Notes: generated by a model not told the origin, from the sequence alone. DNA of 64,000 bases from Armatimonadota bacterium (GCA_026003175.1 BPGT01000007.1:56057-120056), one strand, 5' to 3'; shown: positions 18,405-28,239, counted from the stretch's first letter. Numbers and translations are program-made.

Positions 18405-19439
18405 CTACCACCCCCACATTGCGGCTTCATCCAACCGCTTCAGCACCTGCTCACGGGTGGCGACGCCGGTGGTGCCAATCTGCTGGATGGTGATGGATGC
18501 TACCAGCTGTCCCACCTCGGCGGCTTCTACCAGATTCGCCCCGCTGCATAGTGCGCTGACCGTGCCTGCGGAGGTGCTGTCGCCCGCACCCACGATGTCT
18601 ATCTCGCCTGTTACGGGCACTGCTGGTACATGGTTGATATTCTCTCCGTCCACCACAAGCACGCCTTGTTCGCCGATGGTGAGGAAGACGGGTTTGCCCG
18701 TGCGCTTCGAAAGCTTCACGCCGACCGCACGTGCTTCTTCTATGGTGCAGGTTCCTTCCCAATCGGGCTGGAAGACGCGCATCGCCTCGCGCTGGTTGGG
18801 TTTGATAAGGAGATTGCGGTATTCCCCAATACGGGCGCGTGAATCGGCAAAGAAAACCTTCCGCGGATACTCGCTTGCCAGCCGGCAAACCTCTTCGCGC
18901 ACGCGGTCGGTGACCACTCCGCAATTGCGCTCTTCCACCTGGTCCGCCACGATGACGCCGTCCACCTCAGGCACGAAATCGCGCAACAGGGTGATGATGC
19001 GCTCCTCCCATTCGGGTTGCAGGGGAGTGCGGTTCTTGATGTCCAGTCGGTTTATCTCGTGCACGCGACCGTCCACTTCGCGTAGCATGGGCTTGGTGTA
19101 GGTGGGGGTAAATCGTTTGGGATGCTGTAGCACGCCATCCACGTTCACGCCTCGTGCGCGCAGTTCGTGCAGCAGTTCGTAGCCGTGACCGTCCTGCCCG
19201 ATGAGGGTCAGGGCGTAGGTTTGCACTTCCAGCGCGCGCAGGTTGTTGGCGACGGTGCCTCCCGCGCCCGGGCTGTTGCGTATCTCCACCACCTGATAGG
19301 CTTCCAGAGCTGTTTCGAGTGAGGTCTCGCTGAGCGCGCGGTCGATAAGCAAGTAGTGGTCAAGAAAGAAATCGCCCACAACCAGCACTTTCTGTTCGGG
19401 GAAGCGATAGAGTATCTGCTGTAATCGTTCTCTGGTCAT
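18405..19439 (-). CDS. PfkB-family sugar kinase, heptose-7-phosphate-kinase-like
   Basis: 344 residues. The N-terminus VLVVGDFFLDHYLLIDR and SPGAGGTVANNLRALEVQTY match the kinase half of HldE (RfaE1). ATP-binding and catalytic GAGDSTSAGTVSALCSGA near the C-terminus is the PfkB signature with its catalytic Asp. The nucleotidyltransferase half of HldE is absent. It overlaps the upstream deoxyhypusine-synthase-like gene by 4 bases (ATGA), so translation is coupled. Presence of gmhA nearby supports a heptose substrate, but another sugar is possible. Confidence 0.7.
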   Translation of the reverse strand: MTRERLQQILYRFPEQKVLVVGDFFLDHYLLIDRALSETSLETALEAYQVVEIRNSPGAGGTVANNLRALEVQTYALTLIGQDGHGYELLHELRARGVNVDGVLQHPKRFTPTYTKPMLREVDGRVHEINRLDIKNRTPLQPEWEERIITLLRDFVPEVDGVIVADQVEERNCGVVTDRVREEVCRLASEYPRKVFFADSRARIGEYRNLLIKPNQREAMRVFQPDWEGTCTIEEARAVGVKLSKRTGKPVFLTIGEQGVLVVDGENINHVPAVPVTGEIDIVGAGDSTSAGTVSALCSGANLVEAAEVGQLVASITIQQIGTTGVATREQVLKRLDEAAMWGW

Positions 19440-20485
19440 ATGCCCTCCTCCAGATAGCGCAGCACACGGTGATAGAGGTTGGGAAGTGTGACACGGTGGT
19501 CACCGCAGAAGTAGAAGCTCTCGCCGCCGTCAGCGACGGTGCGCACCAGAATGGTTTTCCACGGGCGATAGTAATAGCGCGGGTCGGATTTGGGTGCCTC
19601 GTGGTGCAGGTCGCCTTCCAGTGGCAGGAGGTCAAACACGGCGGTGGTGAAGTGCTTGATTTCACGTCCCTCCTGATGCGCCACATTGCGCGCCATCGAC
19701 AACGCCTTCAGGTACACCTCGGGCGCCATCACCGCCGAGCCGAACGCCATCATCACTCCGCCTTCCAGCTGCGAGACAGTGTGCACGAAGACGAGGAAGT
19801 CGGTATAAGAGGCTGCGCCCAGCGCGGCGCCGTCGCAGTTGGGATGTTCGTGGATGATGTCGTAGCCGATGCCGATATGCACGGTCACCGGCACGCGCAG
19901 GCGGTAACCTGCCGCCAGCACGCTGATGTCTTTGTGCGGGAAGTCGCCTTCCGCAATCATGCGCCCGATGGCTTCACCGAAGCCGATGCCCTCCGCGTAT
20001 GCCTGCTTCGCCGCCTCGTTCAGGCGTCCCGTCTCCTGCCACAAGCCGAACTGCCCGATGCGGATGTAGTGTGCGACGCTTTCGGTGGTCTTGCCGATGA
20101 GGGCGAGTTCGAAATCGTGAATGGGTCCGGCTCCGTTCATAGCGATATGGGTGAGGATGCCGCGCTCCATGAGGTCGATGAGGAATCGGCTGACGCCAGC
20201 GCGGATAACGTGCGCGCCCATCATCAGGATAACGGGTTTGCCGTTGCGATGAGCGTGTGCCACCCGTTGCGCCAGCGTGTCGAAGCCGGGTGCGTCGTAG
20301 GGCGTCACGGGGTCGTGTAGGTGGTAGAACGAGTCGAGCGACAGGTCATGCACCCGCTCCGAGAGCGGGAGCAGTTTCAGTCGGCTTCGGTCAAAGATGG
20401 GGTAGGGCACGGGTTGCTGCCTCCGTCCGCTGGTTTTACGCTTCATCTCATTGCGCGAGGAGTAGATTCGGGGCGGAACGGGCAT
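19436..20485 (-). CDS. deoxyhypusine-synthase-like protein
   Basis: 349 residues. Characteristic pieces of the DHS-like NAD-binding fold: KPVILMMGAHVIRAGVSRFL, HIAMNGAGPIHDFELALIGK, TVHIGIGYDIIHEHPNCDGA and the ending DHRVTLPNLYHRVLRYLEEG. In eukaryotes and archaea deoxyhypusine synthase modifies eIF5A; bacterial relatives of this shape lack a proven role, so I would not assign that reaction. Start uncertain: an ATG 39 bases downstream (MKRKTSGRRQQ) is also possible. Coupled by overlap to the following kinase gene, so a role in the same pathway is likely. Confidence 0.55.
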   Translation of the reverse strand: MPVPPRIYSSRNEMKRKTSGRRQQPVPYPIFDRSRLKLLPLSERVHDLSLDSFYHLHDPVTPYDAPGFDTLAQRVAHAHRNGKPVILMMGAHVIRAGVSRFLIDLMERGILTHIAMNGAGPIHDFELALIGKTTESVAHYIRIGQFGLWQETGRLNEAAKQAYAEGIGFGEAIGRMIAEGDFPHKDISVLAAGYRLRVPVTVHIGIGYDIIHEHPNCDGAALGAASYTDFLVFVHTVSQLEGGVMMAFGSAVMAPEVYLKALSMARNVAHQEGREIKHFTTAVFDLLPLEGDLHHEAPKSDPRYYYRPWKTILVRTVADGGESFYFCGDHRVTLPNLYHRVLRYLEEGI

Positions 20486-20690
20486 CTTCCTGCGGAAAGC
20501 ATCCGGCTGCAGGGCAGTGGAAGTAACCCTTCAGGGTAGCTGCTGTGACCCTGCGAGGAGGGAATCTATACCCAGGCCTGCTACCATGCCCAGCCGGCAG
20601 TAGAGAAAACACTAAAAGGATTATGGGTGTTTCAGGGGCAAGTTCCTTCCAAGATGCACGGTCTGCTTTACCTGCGGGGTCGCACCGCCG

Positions 20691-21527
20691 TTACCTATCC
20701 CACTCCCCAAACAGATACGCTACCAGTTTGTCCTGCTCGCGAAATTCGGGGACGATGATGTCCGCGCCTGCGCCGATCAGGCGGTTGCGTTTCCATTCGT
20801 TGATGCCCTCTTTGCGTACCTCGTCGGAGGCGACGCCTATCGCGATGCCGCCCACCGCTTTGGTGTTCTCTATCTCCACGAAGCCGTCTCCAAAGCCCCC
20901 GAACTCCTTGCCGGAAAGGGAATGGGTCTGGATAATGTGCTGGATGACCATCGCTTTGGAGAAGCGTTTGTAGTCGTCGATCGCACCGTAGATGCCTTCA
21001 AAGTATCCGTCTATCTTCAGTGCGGCGGCTTCGTCGAGCACGTAAACCTCGTCGGTGCCGCTGGCGAGGTACATGCGCACACCGCGTCGTTTCAGGTTTT
21101 CCAGCAGGTCGCGCGAGCCGGGAACCAACATGTCGTCGGGGTGGATGGTGCCGTTCTTCAAGCCTTCCACGCGGTGCTTGATGCGCTCCCACAAGCGTGC
21201 GAGGTATTCCCACTTGTACTCCAGCGGGTCGCGCGGTGTGCCTCCTCGTTTCTGAATCTCCTCGCAGAGCTGGAGCATCTGGTAGATGGTCTGTTTGCCT
21301 GTGAGGCGGTCCACGTACTCGGTGACGATGCGCGTCAACTCTTCGGGTGATTCGTCTGTTGGGGTTTCGCGCTGCAGTACCTCTACCATCATGGGTATCA
21401 TCACCTGCTGCCAACCCTCGCGGATGAGGGAGAGCGTGCCGTCGAAGTCAAACAGGGCAAAGCGGATGTGTCCGCGCGGAATGTCGTCATGGATAATCTC
21501 GATCTGTGTTCCCGGCAAGAAGCGCAT
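20691..21527 (-). CDS. HAD-superfamily hydrolase
   Basis: 278 residues from the ATG at 21527 (MRFLPG), chosen for the GAGGGG ribosome site before it. The catalytic motif FALFDFDGTLS gives nucleophile D27 and acid D29. Motif II is MYLASGTDEVYVLDEAA and the late motif GGFGDGFVEIENTKAVGG supplies the second metal-binding Asp. A helical cap of about 100 residues lies between motifs I and II. Likely a phosphatase on a small sugar phosphate. It is 206 bases upstream of the DHS-like and kinase genes on the same strand. A GmhB-like role next to a heptose kinase is possible but not shown. Confidence 0.75.
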   Translation of the reverse strand: MRFLPGTQIEIIHDDIPRGHIRFALFDFDGTLSLIREGWQQVMIPMMVEVLQRETPTDESPEELTRIVTEYVDRLTGKQTIYQMLQLCEEIQKRGGTPRDPLEYKWEYLARLWERIKHRVEGLKNGTIHPDDMLVPGSRDLLENLKRRGVRMYLASGTDEVYVLDEAAALKIDGYFEGIYGAIDDYKRFSKAMVIQHIIQTHSLSGKEFGGFGDGFVEIENTKAVGGIAIGVASDEVRKEGINEWKRNRLIGAGADIIVPEFREQDKLVAYLFGEWDR

Positions 21528-21595
21528 GTTGCATCCCCTCATGTGTTGTTCTTATCGATAGTTTACATTATGCGCATAACCAGGTCAAGGGGGAT

Positions 21596-21783
21596 TGAGG
21601 GTGTTCGAGAATTGTTGAGAAGTTGGTTGTAGCGCAAGGAGAGAGGCGTTCTTGCTATCCCTGCCTTACCTCACCCCCGTCCCCTCTCCTACGAGGAGAG
21701 GGGCGTTCCCCCTTCCCTTGCAGGGAAGGGGGCAAGGGGGTTAGGTTATCTATCCATTCAACCAGCAATTTCGAACACCCTCA
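21596..21783. repeat. small terminal-inverted-repeat element (MITE-like), copy 1
   Basis: Nearly perfect inverted ends: TGAGGGTGTTCGAGAATTG at 21596-21614 and its complement at 21766-21783 with one base missing. Inside are two perfect hairpins (arms 21681-21689/21695-21703 and 21708-21718/21722-21732). No coding capacity. The 10-bp tip GAGGGTGTTC is shared with the neighbouring element, so both probably belong to one transposon family mobilised in trans. Confidence 0.6.
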
Positions 21784-21792
21784 GTGCTTTGG

Positions 21793-22084
21793 GAGGGTGT
21801 TCAAAAATCGCATAGACCCCACACCCACGAGCAACACAAAAAACATCCATCCTCAATCACCCGCGCCGGTCCCACCATGTTCCACAACACAAACATACCC
21901 CAACGCCACCACCTTCACATGCGACCGCTGCTGACGTACCTGGCGAAAAACGGCGTCTCACGGGTCGGTGTCTCTGACGCGATGCCCTGCTGGGCAAGCC
22001 AAGTGAGCAGTTGGTGCAGGCGTGCGTCTGCAAGTTTGTGGTAGGTATCGTCGTTTCATGGGAACCGATTTTTTGAACACCCTC
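21793..22084. repeat. small terminal-inverted-repeat element, copy 2
   Basis: Inverted ends GAGGGTGTTCAAAAATCG (21793-21810) and its complement with one extra base (22066-22084). The 250-bp interior has no full gene; a minus-strand frame of about 40 residues (reading LHQLLTWLAQQGIASE) is preceded by a stop and may be a gene remnant. It lies between the HAD gene and cas6 with only 9 bases separating it from copy 1. Confidence 0.55.
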
Positions 22085-22177
22085 AGAGGTGTGTAGAGAA
22101 AAGCTGGAGCAGGAATGAGTGACAGAAAGTGCGTAGAAAAAACATACACTCCCATATGGGGACAAGAGGAGGAAGCG

Positions 22178-22930
22178 ATGCGGTTGCGTCTTACTTTTGC
22201 TCCCACAAATGGTATCTGCGCCCTGCCGGTGCATTACAATCAGGTGATGCAGGGCTTTATCTATCGTCATCTTACCCCTGAGATGGCTACCTCTCTGCAC
22301 GACGAGGGCTACACGGAAGGGGGGCGACGTCTGAAGATGTTCGTGTTCTCGCGCTTGATGGGCAGTTCGCTGGTGCGGGACGGGCAGATTGTGTTCGCGG
22401 GCGAGTTCTCGCTGGTAGTGGCATCGCCGGAGGTGAGCTTTCTGGAGTCGCTCGCGCTGCACGTGATGGATGCAGGGGAGTTGCAGCTGGGCGAGAACCG
22501 GGTGCGCCTCGTCTCGGTGGAGGTAGGGGCGGAGGAGCCGTATCAATGCCCTGTGCTGTTGCAGGCGTTATCGCCCATCACCGTGTACAGCACCCTCAGT
22601 CGTGCCGACGGCAAGCGCAAGACCTACTATTACTCGCCCTTCGAGCCGGAGTTTTCAGATCAAATTGTGTGCAACCTGCAGCGCAAGTGGCGTGTCTTAT
22701 CTGGCAGTGAAGTGTCGGCGGATGGCGCATACGTCAAGCCGTGGCGGGTGAATGTGCGCAACCAGCACATTGCGCTGTACAAGGGCACGGTGATTAAGGG
22801 CTGGAGTGGCATCTACGAGGCGTATCTGCCCGAGCCGCTGTTCCGCATGGCGCTGGATGCGGGTCTGGGCAGCAAAAACTCCCAGGGCTTCGGATGCGTG
22901 GGGTTGTATACGCCTAGAACAAGGGGGTGA
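22178..22930 (+). CDS. cas6: Cas6 CRISPR RNA endoribonuclease
   Basis: 250 residues from ATG 22178, which follows AGAGGAGGAAG; the frame extends further upstream but without a ribosome site. Two ferredoxin-like domains are implied, ending with the glycine-rich loop GLGSKNSQGFGCVGLY diagnostic of Cas6. Cuts precursor crRNA in the repeat, leaving an 8-nt handle; the array repeat ends in ATTGAAAC as expected for such a handle. It is the first gene of the type I-B operon, and no second cas6 accompanies the type III genes, so it probably feeds both effectors. Confidence 0.9.
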   Translation: MRLRLTFAPTNGICALPVHYNQVMQGFIYRHLTPEMATSLHDEGYTEGGRRLKMFVFSRLMGSSLVRDGQIVFAGEFSLVVASPEVSFLESLALHVMDAGELQLGENRVRLVSVEVGAEEPYQCPVLLQALSPITVYSTLSRADGKRKTYYYSPFEPEFSDQIVCNLQRKWRVLSGSEVSADGAYVKPWRVNVRNQHIALYKGTVIKGWSGIYEAYLPEPLFRMALDAGLGSKNSQGFGCVGLYTPRTRG

Positions 22931-22935
22931 TGTGG

Positions 22936-24426
22936 ATGGAAGAGACCGTATACCTGAGTATTGAGCAACAAACAGGCAATTTCTGGATAGATAACGGACT
23001 GGTCTACCTGCTGCTGAGATGGGGGGAGGGTAAGTATCCGGTCAAGGACATCCTCAACGAACTGATGGACAAGTTGGTTCAGCCTACGGGCAACAAAGGC
23101 GAGTATTACGACGTGCAGAAGCAGCAATTGAGGGAGTACGACAAGCGGAACTGGGTTGCTCCGGTGAATCTGTTTATCAAGGTGTCTGGTGACCCGGGCG
23201 GTAAAGTAGAAGTGAATGGCAAGCGGTATCCTATCCGACCTCCTGAGTTCCAGCTGGATATCAAACTGAGCAAGAAGCAATCGGTGTGTGATGTGTGCGG
23301 GCAGGCGGCTAGGGTGACCGATGCCAAGATGTGGATGTATCCGTTCGTTGTTGATCCGGGTAACTTCGGCAACTTTTATTCGGGGACAAAGCGCGGTTTG
23401 AGACTGTGTGCCAGATGTGCACTGGCGGGTTTAGCTGCCTACCTGTCGTGGTGGTGGCGCAGACAGGGCAGCGATGCCGTACACTTCTTCCTGTTCCATA
23501 CTGACCTGAGTGATCTGCAACGCCTGCATCAAGAGGTGCTGCGTCCCCTTCAGCTCACCGGTGAGTCTGGAGGGAACGTCCGTCCTGCGTTCTCGGGAAA
23601 GTATCTACATGAGACGACTCTGGGAGTATTGCTGTTCTTGTTCTCACACATACCCTCCTCCGATGTGCTGTTAGAGAAGGCGCGTCAGTTTCTGGCTTCC
23701 CTTTTCGGGGCGAACGGTGTTGCTGACGCACCTTCTGTAGTACTCTATGCGGTCAGGGGCGTTCCGGCACAGGCTTTCGACATGAAGGAATTGAAAGAGT
23801 TCTCTCATCTTCAACGTCTATATCGTCTTTATGAGGGCTGGAAGCGGGGCATGGAGGAGATATACGATCTTCCCCATCCGCATCAGCGAGTCGTTCGTGT
23901 TCTGGAGCAGTTCTATGCTAGGCGCCAGAGGGAGCAGGAGACCCTTTGGCGAGACAGGATCGCCCGTGCAGTGCTCCACTGGGATGACCCGTTGCCCGTC
24001 TTAGAGGAGTTCTTGTTCGATGTGCTGGTCAAACAGGATAATCCGCGCCCGCTGCGACAGGGGACAGACTGGATGCTGGTGGACTATTACTTGAAGGAGG
24101 TCTTTCAGATGGACGAACAGTTCATCCGAACGCTTTCTAGGTTCGGACACGCGCTAGGAGCAGCAGCTCATGAGAAGAGCGAAATGGGACTTTTGTACGC
24201 TCTGCGCAACGCCAAGAACGTCGAGGAGTTCTACCGGGTGCTGAACGACGTGCAGTTCCGTCTGAGCCTTACCGTACCGGAGAGCCTGCTGCAGCTGGAA
24301 AAGGGCGACCGCATCGCCGGTGCAGCCTGGAGGCGTGTCAAGCACATGCTGGCTATCTACGCGATGAACAACTATTTGCGCAAAGAGACGCCGAGAGAAC
24401 AAGACGAGAACAGAGAGGAGGCATAA
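22936..24426 (+). CDS. cas8b: Cas8 large subunit, subtype I-B (Cst1/TM1802-like)
   Basis: 496 residues. ATG 22936 is preferred to the GTG/ATG at 22927-22932 because it lies 8 bases after AGGGGG. A zinc-ribbon is visible: CDVCGQ at C118/C121 and CARC at C158/C161. Large divergent subunit position between cas6 and cas7 identifies it as Cas8, the Cascade component that recognises the PAM. The C-terminal part is helical (around LLYALRNAKNVEEFYRVLND), as in Cas8 proteins with a fused small-subunit-like domain. Subtype assignment rests on order cas6-cas8-cas7-cas5-cas3-cas4-cas1-cas2. Confidence 0.75.
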   Translation: MEETVYLSIEQQTGNFWIDNGLVYLLLRWGEGKYPVKDILNELMDKLVQPTGNKGEYYDVQKQQLREYDKRNWVAPVNLFIKVSGDPGGKVEVNGKRYPIRPPEFQLDIKLSKKQSVCDVCGQAARVTDAKMWMYPFVVDPGNFGNFYSGTKRGLRLCARCALAGLAAYLSWWWRRQGSDAVHFFLFHTDLSDLQRLHQEVLRPLQLTGESGGNVRPAFSGKYLHETTLGVLLFLFSHIPSSDVLLEKARQFLASLFGANGVADAPSVVLYAVRGVPAQAFDMKELKEFSHLQRLYRLYEGWKRGMEEIYDLPHPHQRVVRVLEQFYARRQREQETLWRDRIARAVLHWDDPLPVLEEFLFDVLVKQDNPRPLRQGTDWMLVDYYLKEVFQMDEQFIRTLSRFGHALGAAAHEKSEMGLLYALRNAKNVEEFYRVLNDVQFRLSLTVPESLLQLEKGDRIAGAAWRRVKHMLAIYAMNNYLRKETPREQDENREEA

Positions 24427-24430
24427 CACC

Positions 24431-25357
24431 ATGAGCAAAGCAATCTGCATCGGCTACCTGGCAAAGGTTTCGGCATCGAACGTGAACGCTTCGCACACAG
24501 AGGGCAACGTGATTGTGGCAAAGAAGGTCACCATGCCCGACGGCAGCGCCCTACCTTACGTATCGGGGCAGGCTATTCGGCGGATGTTGCGTGACCGCCT
24601 CAACGAGCTGGGTTATCCCCTCTCGGAGCCACACGCGGATATTAGCGGTCAGGAAGTCACGCCTCCGGCGCGCCCCTGGGAGTTCGCCGATGAGGACCTG
24701 TTCGGCTACATGGATGCCACAGGAGGCAAAAGGCGCACCTCGCCTGTCAGAGTTTCGGCGGCCGTCGGCTTGTTTCCCTTTCAGGGCGACCGGGACCTGG
24801 GCACCCGTTCATTCGAGCATTTCCAGCAGAATGTGGAACCACAGGCTGCCCAGCGTGGAGGGAACATGTTCGAGACGGAGATTTACGCGAACCTGTTCCG
24901 CGGCACCGTGCTCGTAGAAATCGACCGTGTGGGCGTCTTTCCGAAACGCGAGACAGGAGAGCAGGAAAGGGATATTCCGGCTGAGGAGCGGCGCAAGCGC
25001 GTTCAGACATTGCTGGAGGCTCTGAACCTGCTATGGGGAGGCGGGCGTACGGCACGATTGCTGTCGGACCTCTCTCCGCGCCTGTTTGCATACTGCCGCC
25101 TGAAGGTGAAACATCCTGTCTTCCTGGAGGCACTGGACGCGCTGTACGAAGATGGTCAATATGTACTGAATCTGGAACCGCTGTGCAGCACGCTGGATAA
25201 GTTCGCGCCGTACCGGGAGTACACGGTGTTCGGGGTAGAACCAGGTATTTTCGGGAATGAGCAGGAGATTCGCGAGAGGCTGAGCGCTTACGGCGAAGTG
25301 CTGACAGTATATAAGGCCATCGAACAGGCAAAGGGAGACGTGGGTACACTATGGTAG
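24431..25357 (+). CDS. cas7: Cas7 backbone subunit, DevR/Cst2 type
   Basis: 308 residues, strong ribosome site GAGGAGG. The start KAICIGYLAKVSASNVNASH and then GNVIVAKKVTMPDGSALPYV and SGQAIRRMLRDRL are the DevR/Cst2 (Cas7) RRM-fold signature. RTSPVRVSAAVGLFPFQGD and ETEIYANLFRGTVLVEIDRV follow. Cas7 polymerises along the crRNA spacer in Cascade. Ends overlapping cas5 by 7 bases. Confidence 0.88.
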   Translation: MSKAICIGYLAKVSASNVNASHTEGNVIVAKKVTMPDGSALPYVSGQAIRRMLRDRLNELGYPLSEPHADISGQEVTPPARPWEFADEDLFGYMDATGGKRRTSPVRVSAAVGLFPFQGDRDLGTRSFEHFQQNVEPQAAQRGGNMFETEIYANLFRGTVLVEIDRVGVFPKRETGEQERDIPAEERRKRVQTLLEALNLLWGGGRTARLLSDLSPRLFAYCRLKVKHPVFLEALDALYEDGQYVLNLEPLCSTLDKFAPYREYTVFGVEPGIFGNEQEIRERLSAYGEVLTVYKAIEQAKGDVGTLW

Positions 25358-26058
25358 AGCCTGTGCTCTGCGTTACGGTGTCGGCGCCGGTGGCGTCTTT
25401 CCGCCGCCCACTGGACCACAACTACCAGCGCACGCTGCCGATGCCCCCTCCTACAACCCTGCTGGGTCTAGCAGGAGCAGCGTTAGGGTTACCGGAGTGG
25501 GAATTGTGGGGTGATCTCAGTCCTTTGCGCAGCGTGAAAGTCTCTGTATGGATGGAAGCGGAACCGGGGCAAGCGCACGACATGTGGACGCTGCTCAAGA
25601 TCGACAAGGGCAAGATGAACCGCTCGCCCTACTTCCGCGAGCTGCTGTTTGGGGCAAGGTACACGCTGGTATACGGCGGTGAAGAGGCGATACTTAGGGA
25701 GCTGGAAAGAGGGTTTCACGAACCTGCCTTCGCTCTTTCTCTGGGCAGAGAGGATGAGCTGGTGTCCGTGTGCGAGGTGCGTCGTCAACGAGCAGCATCC
25801 GGCAATTCCGTGCTGTGGGGAACTGTTGTGCCCGGCGACTGGCGCAGCCTGGGTGCGCGCCCCGTTCTGCGCCCCGGCGCGCGCCTATTTCCACCTGTCG
25901 TGGAGCGGCTACCAGTGCGGTTCGAAATCGACAAGCAAGTGCGCCATCCTCAAGACTATCGCTTTTTCACTTTCTTGCCTCTATCGTTGGAGGTGGAAAT
26001 ACCGGGTTTGTCTGCCCTGCAGTGCGAAGGGAGGAACTTCGTGTGGCTCAACTCCTAG
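25351..26058 (+). CDS. cas5: Cas5 subunit, subtype I-B
   Basis: 235 residues. The N-terminus VTVSAPVASFRRPLDHNYQR and TLPMPPPTTLLGLAGAALGL is the Cas5 RRM-like start, with the glycine-rich stretch that follows. Caps the 5' handle of the crRNA in Cascade. Overlaps cas7 by 7 bases and cas3 by 16 bases, so translation of the operon is coupled. Confidence 0.85.
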   Translation: MVEPVLCVTVSAPVASFRRPLDHNYQRTLPMPPPTTLLGLAGAALGLPEWELWGDLSPLRSVKVSVWMEAEPGQAHDMWTLLKIDKGKMNRSPYFRELLFGARYTLVYGGEEAILRELERGFHEPAFALSLGREDELVSVCEVRRQRAASGNSVLWGTVVPGDWRSLGARPVLRPGARLFPPVVERLPVRFEIDKQVRHPQDYRFFTFLPLSLEVEIPGLSALQCEGRNFVWLNS

Positions 26059-28239
26059 CTAAGCCTGACCAGTACCTGGAGGAACATACGCGCAGGGTAT
26101 TGCAACTGGGTGCGGAGCTGGTTTCTCGGCTTGACATGGACGAGACCCTTGCCCTGAAAGCGCTGCTGGCATGTGCTCTGCACGATGTTGGTAAAGCCAC
26201 AGAAGGTTTTCAGGCAAGGATGCAGGATATTCGCGCCGGCAAGCAAGCCGTTCGTCGCCAGCAGGAGTATCCGCATGCCCTTGCCTCGTTACCTGCAGTG
26301 CTTCTGGCAGAGCAAGGGCTGGGCAGGCAATTCGGCTGGAGAGAGCATAGTCTCCATGCCACTGCAGCGGTGCTCAGCCACCATTCGCCTTTAGGGGCAG
26401 AATTATACAAAGGATATGGTGTTGCTCGGTACCACCCGCAGGTGCTGGAGGTGCTGAGAAGCATCTGGCAGATGCTGGTGGATCGCCAACCGAATCTTCC
26501 GCCTTTTGAGCAGGTGTTTAGCAGTTGGCAAGGTGCATGCTCGCAACATCTGGGCGGATTGCTAGACATGGTTATTCGCTGCGTTCAAGGTCAACCCTCT
26601 TCGTTGAGGGGAATGCTGCAACGCCTGCCAACGGATGAGTTGGCACAGGTGAAAACGGTATTGCACTTAGCAGACTGGTTCGCTTCTTCCGGCAGGCAAG
26701 GTGTGGATAGCCTCTTTCTCAGCCAGGCGAAGCAGAGAGTATTTCAGCACATGAACAGCCTGCGGTTGCGACAGTATCAGAATCGCTGCGCTCAAAGCGA
26801 AAGCGAGGTGCTGTGGCTCAGGGCACCGACCGGCACAGGCAAGACAGAGGCACTCTTGCTGTGGGCGGGGGATACGCCGCGAATCATCTACCTGCTCCCC
26901 ACCCAGGCGACGGTCAACGCCATGTGGCGCAGGCTGCAGAAAGTGTACGGTGCGGAGAACGCAGGACTGGCACACGGACGTGCGAACTACATCTTGCGCC
27001 AGCAGGCACAGACGGAAGAGGAGCCTCTGGATGAACGCCTCTTGGGTTCGGTGTTTGCCAAGCCGGTGAATGTAGCAACCCTGGACCAGTATCTGCTCGC
27101 CCACCTGAACGGAAGACACTGGGAGGAGAGGCGCGCTCTGGCACGGCAAGCGGTTGTGGTGCTGGACGAAATACACGCCTACGAACCGTACACGCTGGGC
27201 ATGCTGGCTGAAGCACTATCCAGGGAACCGCCACGGCGCCTCGCTTTCGCCAGTGCGACATTACCGTCTGCCCTTCAGCGTCTCTTTCCAGATGGAGAGG
27301 TTATCGAGGCGGAGCAAAGTCTGTGGGCACGAAAGCGTCATTGCCTGGTACTGCAAGATAGCTCTCTGCTGGAAGAGGTCGAAGAGGCGATCCAGTTTGC
27401 TCAAGAGGGTAAAAGGGTGTTGATTGTTGCCAACACTGTCGCCGATGCACAGGCTCTTTATAGACAGCTGCGAGAGCAATACGATTGGACCCCCCTGCAT
27501 CTGCTGCATGCACAATTCATTTTCCGGGACCGACAACACAAGGAACAGCAGGTCGGCGAGGCAGTACCGGGCACCATTTTTATCGCCACGCAGGTTGTGG
27601 AGGTTAGCCTGGATATCGATTATGACCTGTTGTTGACCGAGATCGCACCCATAGATGCGCTGGTGCAGCGCATGGGACGGGTGAACCGCCGTGGGAAACA
27701 GTCGCCCGTTCCGGTTCACCTGTTCACTCGTTGGGGAAAGGGAGCTGAGCGCGTGTACGGGGCAGAGGTGCTCGAGACCAGTTTACACCTGTTAGAGAAG
27801 TTGCCCGAATTGCCAACCGATGGAGACCTTGCCGAAGCCACAGAGGCACTCTACGAGAAGGTCACAGCATCGCCCGAGTGGCAAGAGGAGTTGCAGGCTG
27901 GGCGACAGACATTGCAAGAGGTACAGCAGATCCTGGGCTGTTATACCGTAGACCTTTCCGATGAGGAGATGCGTGCCCGCTTCACGACAAGGCGGGGGTA
28001 CTGTATCCGTAGAGGTCATACCGGCACAGTTCGTGCAAGAGGCGTACCAGCTGCTTGAGGCAGGCGAGGGATGGCGTATGCCCGAACTGCTTGTTCCTGT
28101 GCCCGTATACTGGTTGAAACGTTACGCCGATGCTTTTCAACCTTCGCGCGACCTGGGAGTGTTTATCACCAATCTGGGATACAATCCGCAGGAAGGTCTA
28201 ACTACCCGTCTGTCTGGAGATGAGGTTCTGATAGTATGA
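26043..28239 (+). CDS. cas3: Cas3 HD nuclease-helicase, split by a frameshift
   Basis: GTG start at 26043, 8 bases after GGAGG. HD nuclease: H15, ACALHDVGKA (H47-D48) and AAVLSHHSP. Helicase: RAPTGTGKTEALLL (Walker A, about residue 260), VVVLDEIHAYEP, FASATLPSA, QVVEVSLDID, QRMGRVNRRGK. The frame reads through to a stop at 28058 (671 residues), but the family's C-terminal part continues in another frame (TVSVEVIPAQFVQEAYQLLE to the stop at 28239). Removing one G from the GGGGG run at 27994-27998 joins RFTTRRG to TVSVEV seamlessly, giving about 731 residues. Without this the last 80 residues are lost. Degrades target DNA after Cascade binding. Confidence 0.9.

Noticed and set aside
19469..20320. 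Plus-strand 283-codon open frame
   Set aside because: It is antisense to the deoxyhypusine-synthase-like gene, has no family features, and comes from high-GC codon bias.
21857..22546. Minus-strand 229-codon frame across the repeat element and cas6
   Set aside because: Most of it is antisense to cas6 and it crosses the element end; no protein features.
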